NCBI RefSeq assembly: GCF_037176765.1
Contig: NC_090023.1
Coordinates: 142,897,366-142,961,365 of the forward strand
Direction of reading: 5' to 3'
Length of the DNA: 64,000 nucleotides
DNA from: Anolis sagrei
Taxonomy: Eukaryota > Chordata > Lepidosauria > Squamata > Anolidae
The notes below the pieces were generated by a model. That model saw only the letters and a list, made by a program, of their open reading frames with translations. It searched no databases and was not told where the DNA came from. Shown here piece after piece: positions 35,601-44,225 of this stretch. The first letter of the stretch is position 1. Every line of letters begins with the position of its first letter. The position numbers and the translations under genes were made by a program.

Positions 35601-38600
35601 AATTCACTTGAAGGTTCAGTCTGAGTTCCTACTTTTGTTATATCCTGTTCCTCAGTTGCAACAAGCTCTGCAATCTCTTCCCTATAAAAATAAGAAGGCT
35701 GTTATGTCCACATCTTCTAAGGACATCTGATTCAATATAGTTTTAAATTTGTTTTTGTACATCCAGGTTTTCTTTTGCCCTTTACCTATGGACATTTAGA
35801 CAAAAGACGCTTCTCTTCACAAAAATAAGTCCTATAATTAAGCAGTTAATAAGCAGTCAATGCTTTAATACATATCAGAAGAGAATATTAAGCAACTTGA
35901 AATTATTTTTTTACAGATTTAGACCATATGCTATTTTCTATCGTATATGCAGTCTACTGTTATCAGGTACTTAGATTTAGTCCAGGAACTAAAAACAGAT
36001 TACTTTTCATGTGTTTTTAATGCATTCCTGAAGTCTGAAACTGCTCTACATGCACTTATGGAACACTTACTGTTTTTCAAATGTTGTTTCTACAGCCTTT
36101 GATTCCTCGGGGTAATTAAGCTGCTCTGCTTCAAGAAAATCTTCTTTGAACAGTCCACTGTCCTCTTGGGTATCATTCTTCTCAATGGTGAACACAGAAC
36201 AGTTAGGTGAATTCTGTAATTTGGAACCACCTCCAAATGGGTTGAAGTTAGGATCAAATTTATCAAAATCGAAGTTATATGCTGCTTTGGGGACAGAATT
36301 ATCTTCTGTTCCAGTGCTTGTTTGACCTTTGGCCTTTTCTTTTCTTTTACAATAACTGAAACTTCCAAAGCTACCAGATTCTAGCACAGGCTGTGAGATA
36401 TTATTTTCTATAGGTGCCTTTGAAAACACCTCAGTTTTGCAAGCACTGTTTGAATCTTGTTTTATAGATTGATTGAGGCTTAATATTTGCTTTGAAGAAT
36501 CACTATCTAGCAATGAGGTAAAGTCGAAAGAACTAGCTGGTTCATGGCTTGTTTCCTCAGACAGATTATCTTCAGTTGCAGGTTTCAGATAAACTTCACA
36601 AAGTGAAATAGAATTTCTATCCTTTGCTTCTTTTCTAGTGCAAACTTGCAAAAGAGACACTGCTTGATTTTTAGGGGAATTGAGGAGGCCACTGGTGCTC
36701 TTGAACGGATCAGGATCATTCAACACAGATGATTCAGGAGTGTGTGTTCTGTCTTTTTCTGGCATTACATCATTTGGAGAATCAAAGCTGAGCTCCTCTT
36801 TTACTAATTCAATATCTGTTATTAGTATTGGTTGATTCCTGTGGAAAGGCAGAACAATCACAAATTAATTAATTCAGCCTTCTAAAGATAGTTAAAATAA
36901 AAAGGACACACCTGGCTCTCAGATTAATTTTTGTTTCAGAGGGGACCATTGTTTATTAACCAAATCAAGGACATTCACTGTTGACTTCAGATAATATGTT
37001 CTCAGGTCTATGAAAGTCTCACAGTGTCTACACTTTAATTTTAGGAACACTTGTCTTGAAGTAATTCAAGCTGAACTCAATGGGATTTACTTTCAAGTAA
37101 ATGCACAATGGATCAGGTTACATTGCCCATTTGATTGCTTCTCAGTTACCAAACCCCTTGGATATTTATCAACAGAAATTAAAAACAATCAGCAAGAAGT
37201 ATACACATTAAATCAAACAACTAAACAAGATAGAGTTCTTAATGATTATGTAACACCTAAAAAAATAAAATTGACTTAAATCTGCCACCAAAAGTATCAA
37301 TGTAGTAATCATCAGATATAAAAAGTCACCAAAGCCATGCTTATTTTCATGGCTCCAAGAAAACTGATGCTTCCACAAGAATCTTCATAGAATTATAGAG
37401 TTGAAAGAGATCACATGTACCATCTAGTCTAATCCCTGCCATGCAAGAAAAGCACAATAAAAGCATCTGCGCCAGGTGGCCATCTAGCCTCTGTTTAAAA
37501 GCCTCCAAAAGGGGAGCCTCCGCCACACTGAGGCAGAAAGTGCCACTGTTCAACAGCTCTTATGGTGAAGAAGTTCTTCCTAGTGTTCACGTGGAATCTC
37601 CTTTCCTGTCATTTGAACCCAGTGCTCTGAGTCCTAGTCTCCAGTGAGCAGAAAACAAGTCTGCTCCCTCTCCCTTAAGACATCCTTTCACATATTTATT
37701 CATGGCTATCATGTCCCCTCTCAACCTCTTCCTCTGCAGGCTAAACATACCCAGCTCTTTAAGCTGCTCCTCATAGGGCATAGTTTCCAGACCTTTGATA
37801 GTTTCAGTTTCCCTCCTCTGGACACTCAGCTCCCTAGAGTGGAGTCAATCACCTTGTAATTGCATCTGGAAAACAACTGTCAACTGCAACTAGGCAAGAA
37901 AGTTTAGTTTTTTTCCTCATTAAAATAAAAGTAGCTGTGATATTAACACAACAATGCCTGTTTGTCTCCCAGGTGGCAAAAAACAAAACAATAACAAAAC
38001 ACAAGGATGACTACAATCTTCACACAGGAATGTAGTTTTCCTTTCTACACTTTAAATCAAGAGCAGGTATAATATCGTGATCATTCATCGTGAAAAGAAT
38101 GTTTTAGCAAATATCACTGCTGTTACTCATATGCTTAAAGTCCAGAAAAAACAGCTTCCTAAAACCCAATTATCATATTCTCTTCTAACAACTTGAAGAC
38201 AGCTGTATGACAGCCTAACACTTCTTGGGATATCATTGACTATATTACAATCTATTTTGAATCTACCTGCATAAAATCAGTTTTACTCACTCAGCACTGA
38301 CTGGAGGCAAGACAAGATCCTCTGGAATGCAGTCATCTACTAAGGGATAAGTTTCAGGTTTTTTCCTTATATCCGGACTCACGATTTTGCGAGTCTGAGG
38401 ATCCCGAATAGGAGTTTGAAAAGTTACCTTAGGAGAGAAAATTTATTAGAGATCTGCAGAACCAAAATTCACACACACAACACATATCTAGACATTGATT
38501 TGGTACTTATGCCCTGCTTTCCACAGTTTAAAAAGGAGGCACTTGAAGCAATTTACAAAAAAACAAACATCAATATACTGTATATTAATAATTAAAAGCA

Positions 38601-39595
38601 GGAATAAAACCCACATAATTGAAGAGTTGGATAATTATACAGTGTTTTACTCAGGAAAAGCAAATCTAAGACAAAATGGGGTGGCATTCATAGAATAAGA
38701 CTTTCCAGCTCTGATTACCTATATACTACTCAAGTATAAGCCAACCCGAATATAAGCCAGCCAAGACCCTCAGTATAAGCCATGGGGGGCTTTTTTAGCC
38801 CTTAAAAATGGCTGGAAAACTCAGCTTATACTCAAGTATGTATGGTAATTTTGATGGAGATACCACGACTCAGTGTTTAATTAGAATGGCATTGTAGTGA
38901 AGAAATCAGAAGACGAGGGGTGCATTATACTGTAGGGTTAATGCAGTTTGACGACACTTGAACTGTTATGATTCAACATTTTGGAATCATTGGAGTTAAA
39001 GACTGGTGAGGCACCAGCACTCTTTAGCAGAGACTAAATACAATGTAAAACTAAAACTCCCATATATCTATAGAACTGGGCCCTGGCTGTTTAAAGTGGT
39101 GCCAAATTGCATTAATTCTACATTGTAGATGCACCCTAGGATTTCGAAGGGCAACTGTTAATGAACTAGACAAGATCCTCAAGTGTAAAGATATATTATT
39201 GAGTGCTAGTTAGGATGTGGACAATGAAGCCCACATGTGTGCAATGGGAAGTGTGGGCCTGCTTTTGGCTGATGAGATAGGATTGTTGTTGTTGTGTGCT
39301 TTCAAGTAATTTCAGACTTAGGTTGACCCTGAGCGAGGGCCAGGTAAATGACCTTGGAGGGCTGTATCTGGCCCCTGGGCCTTCGTTTGAGAACCTCTGG
39401 TCTAGACAATAGTGATATTAAATATTAGCATACCTTCATAAACTTCATTATTTCTTTTGGTGGAACATTTTCTTTCTGTGATGGGCGAAGAATAGAAGGC
39501 CTGCCTGTGAGCTCTGGAGATGTGATGAGCATGGCACAGTTTTCAGCACCGATGCCATCACTAATATTTTCTCCCTTCAAGGCTTGCAGACTCAT
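20851..39595 (-). CDS. TACC3: TACC3, transforming acidic coiled-coil-containing protein 3 (15 coding exons)
   Basis: TACC3 is a mitotic spindle protein that binds ch-TOG and clathrin on kinetochore microtubules after Aurora A phosphorylation. The coding exons, 5' to 3' on the minus strand, are 39,595-39,434; 38,427-38,291; 36,838-36,071; 35,681-35,600; 34,322-34,157; 32,567-32,515; 31,532-31,411; 31,309-31,210; 29,815-29,645; 27,172-27,096; 26,148-26,105; 24,555-24,395; 23,075-22,969; 22,883-22,763; 20,922-20,851. All have GT/AG borders and matching phases, and total 2,343 nt for 780 residues (human about 838). Visible parts: a KEN box at residues 41-43; an [10 protein letters not shown] motif near 295-304; the Aurora A site [13 protein letters not shown] with serine at 466; and the C-terminal coiled-coil TACC domain from about 588. 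The N-terminal [10 protein letters not shown] and C-terminal [18 protein letters not shown] match the family. TMEM129 lies upstream, head to head, as in human. Confidence 0.96.
21000..21304. mobile_element. hAT-like non-autonomous element
   Basis: Ends CAGGGCTTCTTAAAC and (reverse) GTTTACAAAGCAGTA, flanked by related 8-mers GTCTACAT and CTCTAGAT. No coding capacity. Lies in the last intron of TACC3. Confidence 0.6.
21314..22221. mobile_element. hAT-like element carrying CR1 pieces and a GGCA microsatellite
   Basis: Left end CAGCGGTTCTCAAA, right end GTTTGAGAACCCTATG, a hAT-style inverted pair. Inside are a (GGCA)n tract at about 21,451-21,503 and two CR1-like tails (about 21,690-21,770 and 21,815-21,910) with GGATGGCCATCTGTTGGGGT. 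It directly abuts the preceding hAT-like element. Confidence 0.5.
22763..22883 (-). CDS. TACC3: TACC3 coding exon 14 (TACC domain)
   Basis: [20 protein letters not shown] and [13 protein letters not shown], nearly identical to the mammalian sequence. Confidence 0.97.
22969..23075 (-). CDS. TACC3: TACC3 coding exon 13 (TACC domain, ch-TOG binding region)
   Basis: [20 protein letters not shown] then [13 protein letters not shown], matching the ALKKC...[12 protein letters not shown] core. This part of the domain binds ch-TOG/XMAP215 in studied vertebrates. Confidence 0.97.
23631..24211 (+). repeat. Interspersed repeat, same family as 18,987-19,556
   Basis: Starts ACTAGCCATCCCCTGCCACA and ends TTTTTATTTATATAGATGT, with both internal monomers in the same order as the 19 kb copy. 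TACC3 intron. Confidence 0.75.
24395..24555 (-). CDS. TACC3: TACC3 coding exon 12 (TACC domain core)
   Basis: [20 protein letters not shown] and then [20 protein letters not shown], the most conserved part of the TACC coiled coil. Confidence 0.97.
24556..26104. other. TACC3 intron, nothing recognised apart from a C homopolymer
   Basis: AT-rich intron DNA. The only marked structure is a run of 12 C at 25,764-25,775. Confidence 0.4.
26105..26148 (-). CDS. TACC3: TACC3 coding exon 11 (TACC domain)
   Basis: A 44-base exon reading [14 protein letters not shown], between a phase 2 and a phase 1 border. The family has an exon of this kind before the conserved EExxxQKE block. Confidence 0.92.
26267..26636. 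mobile_element. Foldback (long inverted repeat) MITE
   Basis: A 370-base element whose two halves are inverted copies of about 165 bases. The outer ends are TTAGGCATGTACAAT and its inverse at 26,622-26,636. Blocks such as AAAGTTCTGGTGGTGAA and GGGGGCGCTGGTGCTTTGCT recur inverted in the other arm. It lies in a TACC3 intron and abuts a (TATC)n tract on the right. Confidence 0.75.
26637..26687. repeat. (TATC)n microsatellite
   Basis: About 12 uninterrupted TATC units immediately next to the foldback element, whose left flank also reads TATCTA. Confidence 0.95.
27096..27172 (-). CDS. TACC3: TACC3 coding exon 10 (TACC domain)
   Basis: [20 protein letters not shown] and on to QEMG, heptad-like coiled coil. 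Ends in phase 2 before GTATGT. Confidence 0.92.
27385..27610. repeat. Degenerate minisatellite, about 33-bp period
   Basis: Seven imperfect units each starting CTCTGGGG-like, then a CCxTTxGGAGA block and a T-rich end, spacing 31 to 35 bases. Both strands are open by chance (132 and 107 codons) because the period is near a multiple of three. TACC3 intron. Confidence 0.75.
28318..28770. repeat. Pyrimidine-rich (CT) tract
   Basis: About 450 bases of almost pure C/T on the plus strand, with TTTCTTTC and CTCTTTC units. The long open frames on both strands here are composition artefacts. Confidence 0.9.
28945..29170 (+). mobile_element. Tigger-like element, left end, interrupted
   Basis: Starts CAGGCAGTCTCC after TA. 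The matching GGTTCTGTAGGTTTGTTCTTA segment resumes after an unrelated insert ending in a run of 17 G at 29,109-29,125. Compare the complete copy at 61,613-61,971. Confidence 0.5.
29180..29433 (+). mobile_element. SPIN-like hAT transposon fragment
   Basis: Contains AATTATGTTCAATTTGTGAC, AGCAAAATTACAGTTATGAC and GTATTAAAGGGTTGCGGCATTA in the same order as 9,480-9,702. TACC3 intron. Confidence 0.6.
29645..29815 (-). CDS. TACC3: TACC3 coding exon 9
   Basis: 57 codons in phase 0, [12 protein letters not shown] through [20 protein letters not shown] to KKLTSE. The [10 protein letters not shown] block matches LQYSQKDLDA of mammalian TACC3, at the entry to the coiled coil. Confidence 0.95.
30105..30960 (-). 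mobile_element. Jockey-type LINE 3' part, minus strand
   Basis: Minus-strand frames give a reverse transcriptase thumb segment ([16 protein letters not shown], then [11 protein letters not shown]; 30,928-30,698), then the C-terminal module [20 protein letters not shown] with a cysteine cluster (30,480-30,205). The two parts are in different frames with stops between, so it is dead. The 3' end reads TTGCTCCTGACACGATAAAT, matching the tail of the SINE family at 7,085-7,355. Confidence 0.65.
31210..31309 (-). CDS. TACC3: TACC3 coding exon 8
   Basis: Contains [16 protein letters not shown], the LDLLG-like block before the TACC domain. The acceptor region reads AAGCAG, so two in-frame acceptors three bases apart are possible (31,309 or 31,306). 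Confidence 0.9.
31411..31532 (-). CDS. TACC3: TACC3 coding exon 7 (Aurora A phosphosite)
   Basis: Reads [20 protein letters not shown]. The serine in RKQS corresponds to human Ser558, phosphorylated by Aurora A to create the clathrin-binding interface. It is residue 466 here. Confidence 0.95.
32062..32225. mobile_element. hAT-type MITE with target duplication
   Basis: Inverted ends TAGTGGTTCCCAAC and GATTGGGAACTACTG. Flanked by CTCTAAAG and CTCTAAAA, an 8-base duplication with one mismatch. TACC3 intron. Confidence 0.8.
32515..32567 (-). CDS. TACC3: TACC3 coding exon 6
   Basis: A short exon reading [17 protein letters not shown]. The [11 protein letters not shown] block is strongly conserved just before the Aurora A site in TACC3. 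Confidence 0.95.
33488..33553. mobile_element. Truncated copy of the hAT-type MITE
   Basis: Left end CAGTGGTTCCCAAC followed by TTTGACCAGGGA and GGGACCACTCTCCAACAT as at 32,062, then unrelated sequence. Confidence 0.7.
33760..34085 (+). mobile_element. CR1 LINE 3' end fragment, plus strand
   Basis: ATATCACCTAAACTTTAGGAA then AACTTCCTGATGATAAGAGC and the tail GGGTGCTTTGATTGTG, ending TGATCTCTTCCAACTCTCTGAT. The same end as at 50,900-51,133. Confidence 0.7.
34157..34322 (-). CDS. TACC3: TACC3 coding exon 5
   Basis: Phase 0 start [16 protein letters not shown], ending [10 protein letters not shown] in phase 1 before GTAAGT. Acidic and glutamine/serine rich, with little conservation expected. 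Confidence 0.85.
34500..34697. mobile_element. Palindromic MITE (TACAACTCCCAT type)
   Basis: The two halves are inverted: TTTAACTGCCATGGCTCAAT against GTTGAGCCATAGCAGTTTAG, with ACAACTCCCATAG near the centre. Related copies at 38,935-39,132 and 51,875-51,975. Confidence 0.65.
35600..35681 (-). CDS. TACC3: TACC3 coding exon 4
   Basis: Encodes [18 protein letters not shown] and flanking residues. Acceptor TTTTTATAG, donor GTATTG. The phases join the large exon and the next exon without a shift. Confidence 0.85.
36071..36838 (-). CDS. TACC3: TACC3 coding exon 3 (large, poorly conserved)
   Basis: A 768-base exon coding for about 256 acidic, serine-rich residues. Only the [18 protein letters not shown] block close to its end is clearly conserved with mammals. 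The large central exon is a general TACC3 feature and its length varies between species. Confidence 0.93.
37385..37862 (-). mobile_element. CR1 LINE 3' end, minus strand
   Basis: Reverse complement of the CR1 tail: AGAATTATAGAGTTGAAAGA at the 3' end (left), then GGCCATCTAGCCTCTGTTTAA, AAGAAGTTCTTCCTAGTGTT and ATGTCCCCTCTCAACCTCTT. About 480 bases, 5'-truncated, in the TACC3 intron. Confidence 0.85.
38291..38427 (-). CDS. TACC3: TACC3 coding exon 2
   Basis: Begins [19 protein letters not shown], the conserved block that follows the KEN region in vertebrate TACC3. Ends in phase 2 before GTGAGT. Confidence 0.95.
38725..38855. repeat. Interspersed repeat of the TATAAGCC type
   Basis: Repeated TATAAGCCA blocks (ACCCGAATATAAGCC, CAGTATAAGCCATGG) ending CAGCTTATACTCAAGTAT, an inverted version of the start. 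A second fragment lies at 56,950-57,025. Confidence 0.6.
38935..39132. mobile_element. Palindromic MITE (TACAACTCCCAT type), diverged
   Basis: GTAGGGTTAATGCAGTTTGA at the left and ACATTGTAGATGCACCCTAG at the right are imperfect inverted ends. The interior resembles 34,500-34,697. Confidence 0.55.
39235..39405. mobile_element. hAT-like element, right part
   Basis: GGGAAGTGTGGGCCTGCTTT then GATGAGATAGGATTGTTGTTG, CAGACTTAGGTTGACCCTGA and the end CGTTTGAGAACCTCTGGTCTAGAC. It matches the right half of the element at 45,530-45,881. Confidence 0.7.
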
Positions 39596-39596
39596 T
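39434..39596 (-). CDS. TACC3: TACC3 coding exon 1 (start codon, KEN box)
   Basis: ATG at 39,595-39,593, only one base after the splice acceptor, so almost the whole 5' UTR lies in a separate exon. Encodes 54 residues beginning [10 protein letters not shown], with [10 protein letters not shown] (a KEN degron used by APC/C) near its end. Confidence 0.95.
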
Positions 39597-39915
39597 CTAT
39601 AAATGAGAAAAGGAATAAAACAAGCATATATGTAACAGTGTTGCTTTTAGAGTCTTTGCACAAGGAGATATTTTATTTATTTACTGTGCTTTCTAGTCAT
39701 ATGCATTCAGGACTTACATTAATCCATTTCATGTCTGGCTTACAGTGGGGGCCCTGATCCGTTTTCGTCTGAGCCTCCCGAAATCGGGAGGTCAGATTTT
39801 TGTTTTCGGGGTCAAAAGATCAGGGTTTTTTTCGGCCTATTATTTGGGGGGGACGGACTTCACCATACCCAGGTGCTTTGGGCCTACAGGTACAGACTTT
39901 GGGACTATGTGCACA

Positions 39916-39993
39916 GGCCTGGCAGGTCTTGCAGCCAAGCATCAAGTAAGGAGCGCTCCTTACTTGGTGCTCGGCTGCAGGCCCTGCCAGGCC
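39916..39993. repeat. Near-perfect 39-bp-arm palindrome
   Basis: Arms 39,916-39,954 and 39,955-39,993 with no spacer, centred on GGAGCGCTCC. A few mismatches. It lies in the first intron of TACC3 within a GC-richer block (39,740-40,180) that I could not classify. Confidence 0.85.
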
Positions 39994-40199
39994 CCACACA
40001 ATTGATACAAAAAGTAGGAACACCTGCCTATCATATCAATTGCATTTTTGTTTCAGGAGGCGCCTTTCTATTTCGTGCCATCCGAATGGACAGAATGGAC
40101 AGAACAAAACAAAGGGGACAAATTTTAGACCCAAGGCTAGTACTAAGTCTTTTTTTTCCCCAAAGCGGGACCCAATGTGGATTCCAAAGATAATTTTTA

Positions 40200-41920
40200 G
40201 AATCATTTAAGAATAAATTGAAAAGGTATAAATGGCAAAAAGAGAAGTAAAATATGCTCAATAAAAAGGCTCCTTGCTTATACACTGTACACTTACTTAA
40301 ATAAAAATGTCTTTGTCTGCAAAGTGCAAGGAAAGCAGGGTCTAGCATTCCATTGAAGGGCATTCTTGAGGGTGAGAGCAGCTGCTGAGAAGTCTATCTC
40401 TTTGCTATGTTCTCACTAAAGAAGCCTGTAATGGTAGTGAGGCAGAGAGAAAGTCTTCACCTGAAGATTTTAAGTATTCTGGCAGGTTCAGATCAAAAGA
40501 CACCGTCTTTCAGATAGTCTGGAGAGTCATAAAGCCTATGTCCATCCTGGCATTTTTCACTCCTCCTCATCAACCCCAGCCATTGATAGGGATATTAGAA
40601 GTTATAGTCCACCCTGAATGCCTCAGGTTCCCACTTCTGCTTTTAAAGAAAATGGATACTTGTAATTAAATGCGGAGTTATAATTTAATTTAATTTTTTT
40701 CCCCAGATACTGCCATTTCACATTTTTCTTGGGGCTCATGGGGAAGTTCCTTTCCACCCCCCCCCCCCCCCACAAAGCCCCACACCTTTATTCAGCAAAT
40801 AGTATCTATCTCTGGTTGCAAATAGCAGGACCTTATTCTGCTTTCAGGAGTCTGGGACTTGGGCTGCTATGGGAGAATTACTACTTGTTATCTTACTGAG
40901 CTGGCAACCAAGAACCGATTTCCCCCCAATCTTGCTACTTTGGCAGGTAACAAAATAAAGAAGGTACTAGCAACCCTAGATATATTTTTCCCAGAGGTAA
41001 GCACTAAGTGGCGAGGAAGCCTTCTGATGGTTGTTCTACAAAGGTGGCTTGGGATAATGAAATCTGTTGTTGAAGCCCTGCTATCAGAAAGAGAAATCCT
41101 AGAATTGAATGACAGTAACAAGTAGCTTTTCTGAAACAGTAATTCATGGTGCACTTCTAATTCAGGATGAACAACAATGAATATGGTTAAACTTAGCCTG
41201 TGGTGGGCTGAAAATGCAACCTTGAAATGATGAGAAATTATTTTTAAATCTTACATTTTAGGTGTCTGAATGTATTGTTCTTCCAGTGAACATTTTCCAG
41301 TGAACTATTTGGCAGTAAAAATAGCTGCTAAACATCTGGGGCCTTTATAAAATTTGGGGGTCTGAAAAATGTGAGAATCAGGTCCAAAAAGAGGGATTAG
41401 GGATTACATGCAACCTGTGGACAACATCTCCACTTTCTGATTCAATCCATTTCTAACTAACAGATACTTTAAGACAATTTTATCAGAGGATCTTCTTGGC
41501 AAGATCTGTTAAAAATGGTTTTGCCTTTCTCTCTCTCCCTGAGGCTGATTTCCAGAGTTGTAGTCCAACACTTCAGCCACTATATCACAAGGGCCATTGG
41601 AATGTGGAGCACACTGACTCAAGGGCTCGCCTTTTTGGCAGTTTTTAAACAAGATAATTGGATGGAAACCTTTCAGGTGTGAAATCCCACTTTATGAGAA
41701 ACATGGGATAAAGCAATTGTGTATTCCTTCATACCAGTGGGTTGGCCTAGATGGCTTTCAATCTATGGTTCTGTCCAGTCTTAGATAACAAAGGCATTCC
41801 CATGCAGAAAGAAGCATATGGGATGGAGTCATTGAACAAATGGAGCTTGGTAACATTAAAGGAGTGTCAGGCTTGGGCAAGACCATATCCTTAAGACATC
41901 ACCTGGCCTGGCAACTTTTT
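40200..41920. other. TACC3 first intron, nothing recognised
   Basis: No repeat copy or exon recognised, apart from a run of 15 C at 40,757-40,771. Confidence 0.35.
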
Positions 41921-41929
41921 TTAACTTAT

Positions 41930-42700
41930 ATTTACTCTGTTTTATACCCTGCCCTTTCTCTCTCATTGAGGGACTCAGAGCGGCTAACACTCCACAGCAA
42001 TTTGATACCATACGAATCTAAGACAATACAAAAACTGAAAATAAATATAAATCACAGTTCTAAACATTTTAACACATCATATAAAACTACAGTACATAAT
42101 AAAACAATAATTAAAACCAGCTATAATTAAAAACTAGCTCCAACTTGTTGCCATAATGTCAAAATCCACTGTCATTTAACATGCTTGCTCATTGCCTTCC
42201 ACAAAAGCTTCCTTCCAGAGGAATTTTTTTTTATTTGCTTTCTGAAAGAAAGCAGGGTGGGGGGATTCAGATATCCTTAGGGAGGGAGTTCCAGAGTCTA
42301 GGAACCACTGTCAAGAAGGCCCTCTCCTTGGTATCCACCAACCACACCTGAGATGATGGTAGGACCGAGAGCAGGGCCTCCCCAGCAGATCGTAGGGCTC
42401 GGGCAGGCTCATATTGGGAGATGTGGTTGGATAGTTTGGCCCTGAACCGTTCAGGGCTTTAAAGTTTAAAACCAGCACCTGGAATTGCACTTGGTAGAAA
42501 ACTGGTAACCAGTGGAGATGCCACAACAGTGGGGTTGACTGCTCCTTGAAAGGCGCTCCAGTAAGCAGCCTGGTCACAGATCTTTGAACCAGCTGAAGCT
42601 TCCTAACAGTCCTTAAGGGCAGCCCTATAGCAATCCAGTCTAGATGTGACAAGGGCATGGACCACGGTGGCCAGATCACTTCTCAAGGTATGGACTTGTT
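41930..42700 (-). mobile_element. L2-like LINE 3' part, minus strand
   Basis: Minus frames read GLPLRTVRKLQLVQRSVTRLL, LLWHLHWLPVFYQVQFQVLVL and FKALNGSGPNY, the C-terminal end also present at 46,568-47,315. The conserved tail GGGACTCAGAGCGGCTAACA is at 41,972-41,991. Several frame breaks. Confidence 0.75.
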
Positions 42701-42704
42701 CTGG

Positions 42705-42890
42705 GAATCAGCCCTCCCACATCAGGGGCTGAGAGGGGACATGATAGCCATTTTTAAATATCTGAAAGGGGGGGCACATTTGGGAGGGGGCAACCTTATT
42801 TTCTATTGATTTAGAGACTCGGGCACAGAACAATCAATTCAAATTGGAGGAAAAGAGATTTCACCTAAACATTAGGAAGACCTTTATAAT
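42705..42890 (+). mobile_element. CR1 LINE fragment, plus strand
   Basis: GCTGAGAGGGGACATGATAG, AAATATCTGAAAGGG and GAGATTTCACCTAAACATTA, the internal part of the CR1 3' end. Confidence 0.7.
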
Positions 42891-42942
42891 ACTATAATGT
42901 AATACAATACTAATACGATATAATTATATATTTTATATTACA

Positions 42943-43470
42943 CTAGCTGTACCCGCCACACGTTGCTGTGGCCAATCTTCCCTCTTTCTCTTCTTCTTTC
43001 CCTCCCTCCTTCCTTCCCTCCCTCTTTCCTTCCTTCCCCCTTTTTCTTTCTTTTCTGCTGTCTCTTTTCTTCCTTCTCTCTTTTCTTCCCTCCCTCTTTC
43101 TCTACATCTTCCCCCCTTCGCTCCCTCTTTCCTTCCTTCTTTCCATCTCTCCTTCCTTCCTTCCCTAACTTTCCTTCCTTCCCCATTTTTCTTTCACTTC
43201 CTCTTTCTCTCCTTTCTTCCTTCTCTACCTCTTTCCTTCCTTCTCCCTTTCCTTCTTTCTTTCTCCTCCCCTTCCCTCCCTCTTTCTTCCTTTTTTCTGT
43301 ATTGTCATTTAGCTTTTGGGGGCTTTTTAAGTCCCTTCTGCTGTGTTTTTTTAGTGTTTTTGTGAGTGAAGGACATACATTGGGTTGTTAGGTGTCTTGT
43401 GTCCAAATTTGGTGTCCATTCCTCCAGCGGTTTTTGTGTTATGTTAATCCCACAAACGAACGTAGATGTA
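42943..43470 (+). repeat. CTAGCTGTACCCGCC repeat interrupted by a CT tract
   Basis: Head CTAGCTGTACCCGCCACACG (42,943) and tail TTGGGTTGTTAGGTGTCTTG to CACAAACGAACGTAGAT belong to the family at 18,987-19,556. The middle is a C/T tract at about 42,978-43,305 instead of the usual monomers. Confidence 0.7.
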
Positions 43471-43815
43471 ATATCACTAATAATATTACAATATAATGGT
43501 ATAATTTTAATTGGTATGTTAATTTATTGTTTAATGAATTATATAATGAGTTTTTAATGGTTATTAATGTTTTAAATGTAATTTTTGATTGTTTATATGT
43601 TGATAGCACCATATGATGCTGTGTGAGGTCGCCCTCAGTCCCCCTTCGGGGGGGGGGGGGGGAGAAGGGCAGGGTAGAAATGCATGAAATAAATAATAAT
43701 AATTAAATGACAAATAGTACAATATAGTAATATATAATATTGATATTGTGCAATGCTAATAATACAAAATAATATAATCTTGTAAGAAGCTCTGAGTCCC
43801 CTTTGGGGTGATTTT

Positions 43816-44045
43816 TTGTTTGTCGTGTCAGGACTGATTTGAGAAACTGCAAGTCGCTTCTGGTGTGAGAGAATTGGCCATCTGCAAGAACGTTTCCCAG
43901 GGGAAGCCCAGATGTTTTGATGTTGTACCATCCTTGTGTGAGGCTTCTTTCATGTTCCTGCATGAGGAGCTGGAGCTGATAGAGGGAGCTCATCCACGCT
44001 CTCCCCAGATTCGAACCTGTGACCTGTTGGGTCTTCAGGTTTGGG
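43816..44045 (-). mobile_element. tRNA-derived SINE, minus strand
   Basis: Reverse complement of the 7,085-7,355 type: tail TTTGTCGTGTCAGGACTG at the left, body GAGAGAATTGGCCATCTGCA, B-box region GATTCGAACCTG near 44,010. Confidence 0.8.
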
Positions 44046-44094
44046 ATGATAAGGGCAGCATATACATGTCATAAATAAATAAATAAATCTCCTG

Positions 44095-44225
44095 CTCTAG
44101 AAATTTTTAAGCAGAGGCTGGATGGCCATCTGTTGGGAATGCTTTGGTTGTGTTTTTTCTCCATTTTTTTTGGGGGGGGGGGTGTGGAATGTATGGCCCT
44201 TGTGGTCTCTTCCAATCTAAGAGTC
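44095..44225 (+). mobile_element. CR1 LINE tail, plus strand
   Basis: AGAGGCTGGATGGCCATCTG, TTTGGTTGTG and the ending TGTGGTCTCTTCCAATCTAA, interrupted by a run of 11 G at 44,172-44,182. Confidence 0.7.

Noticed and set aside
36067-36861. Single-exon gene of 264 residues
   Set aside because: It is the large internal exon of TACC3. The apparent start codon lies in the intron, upstream of the splice acceptor at 36,839-36,840.
42938-43391. 142-codon frame rich in serine, phenylalanine and proline
   Set aside because: Same artefact over the second C/T tract.
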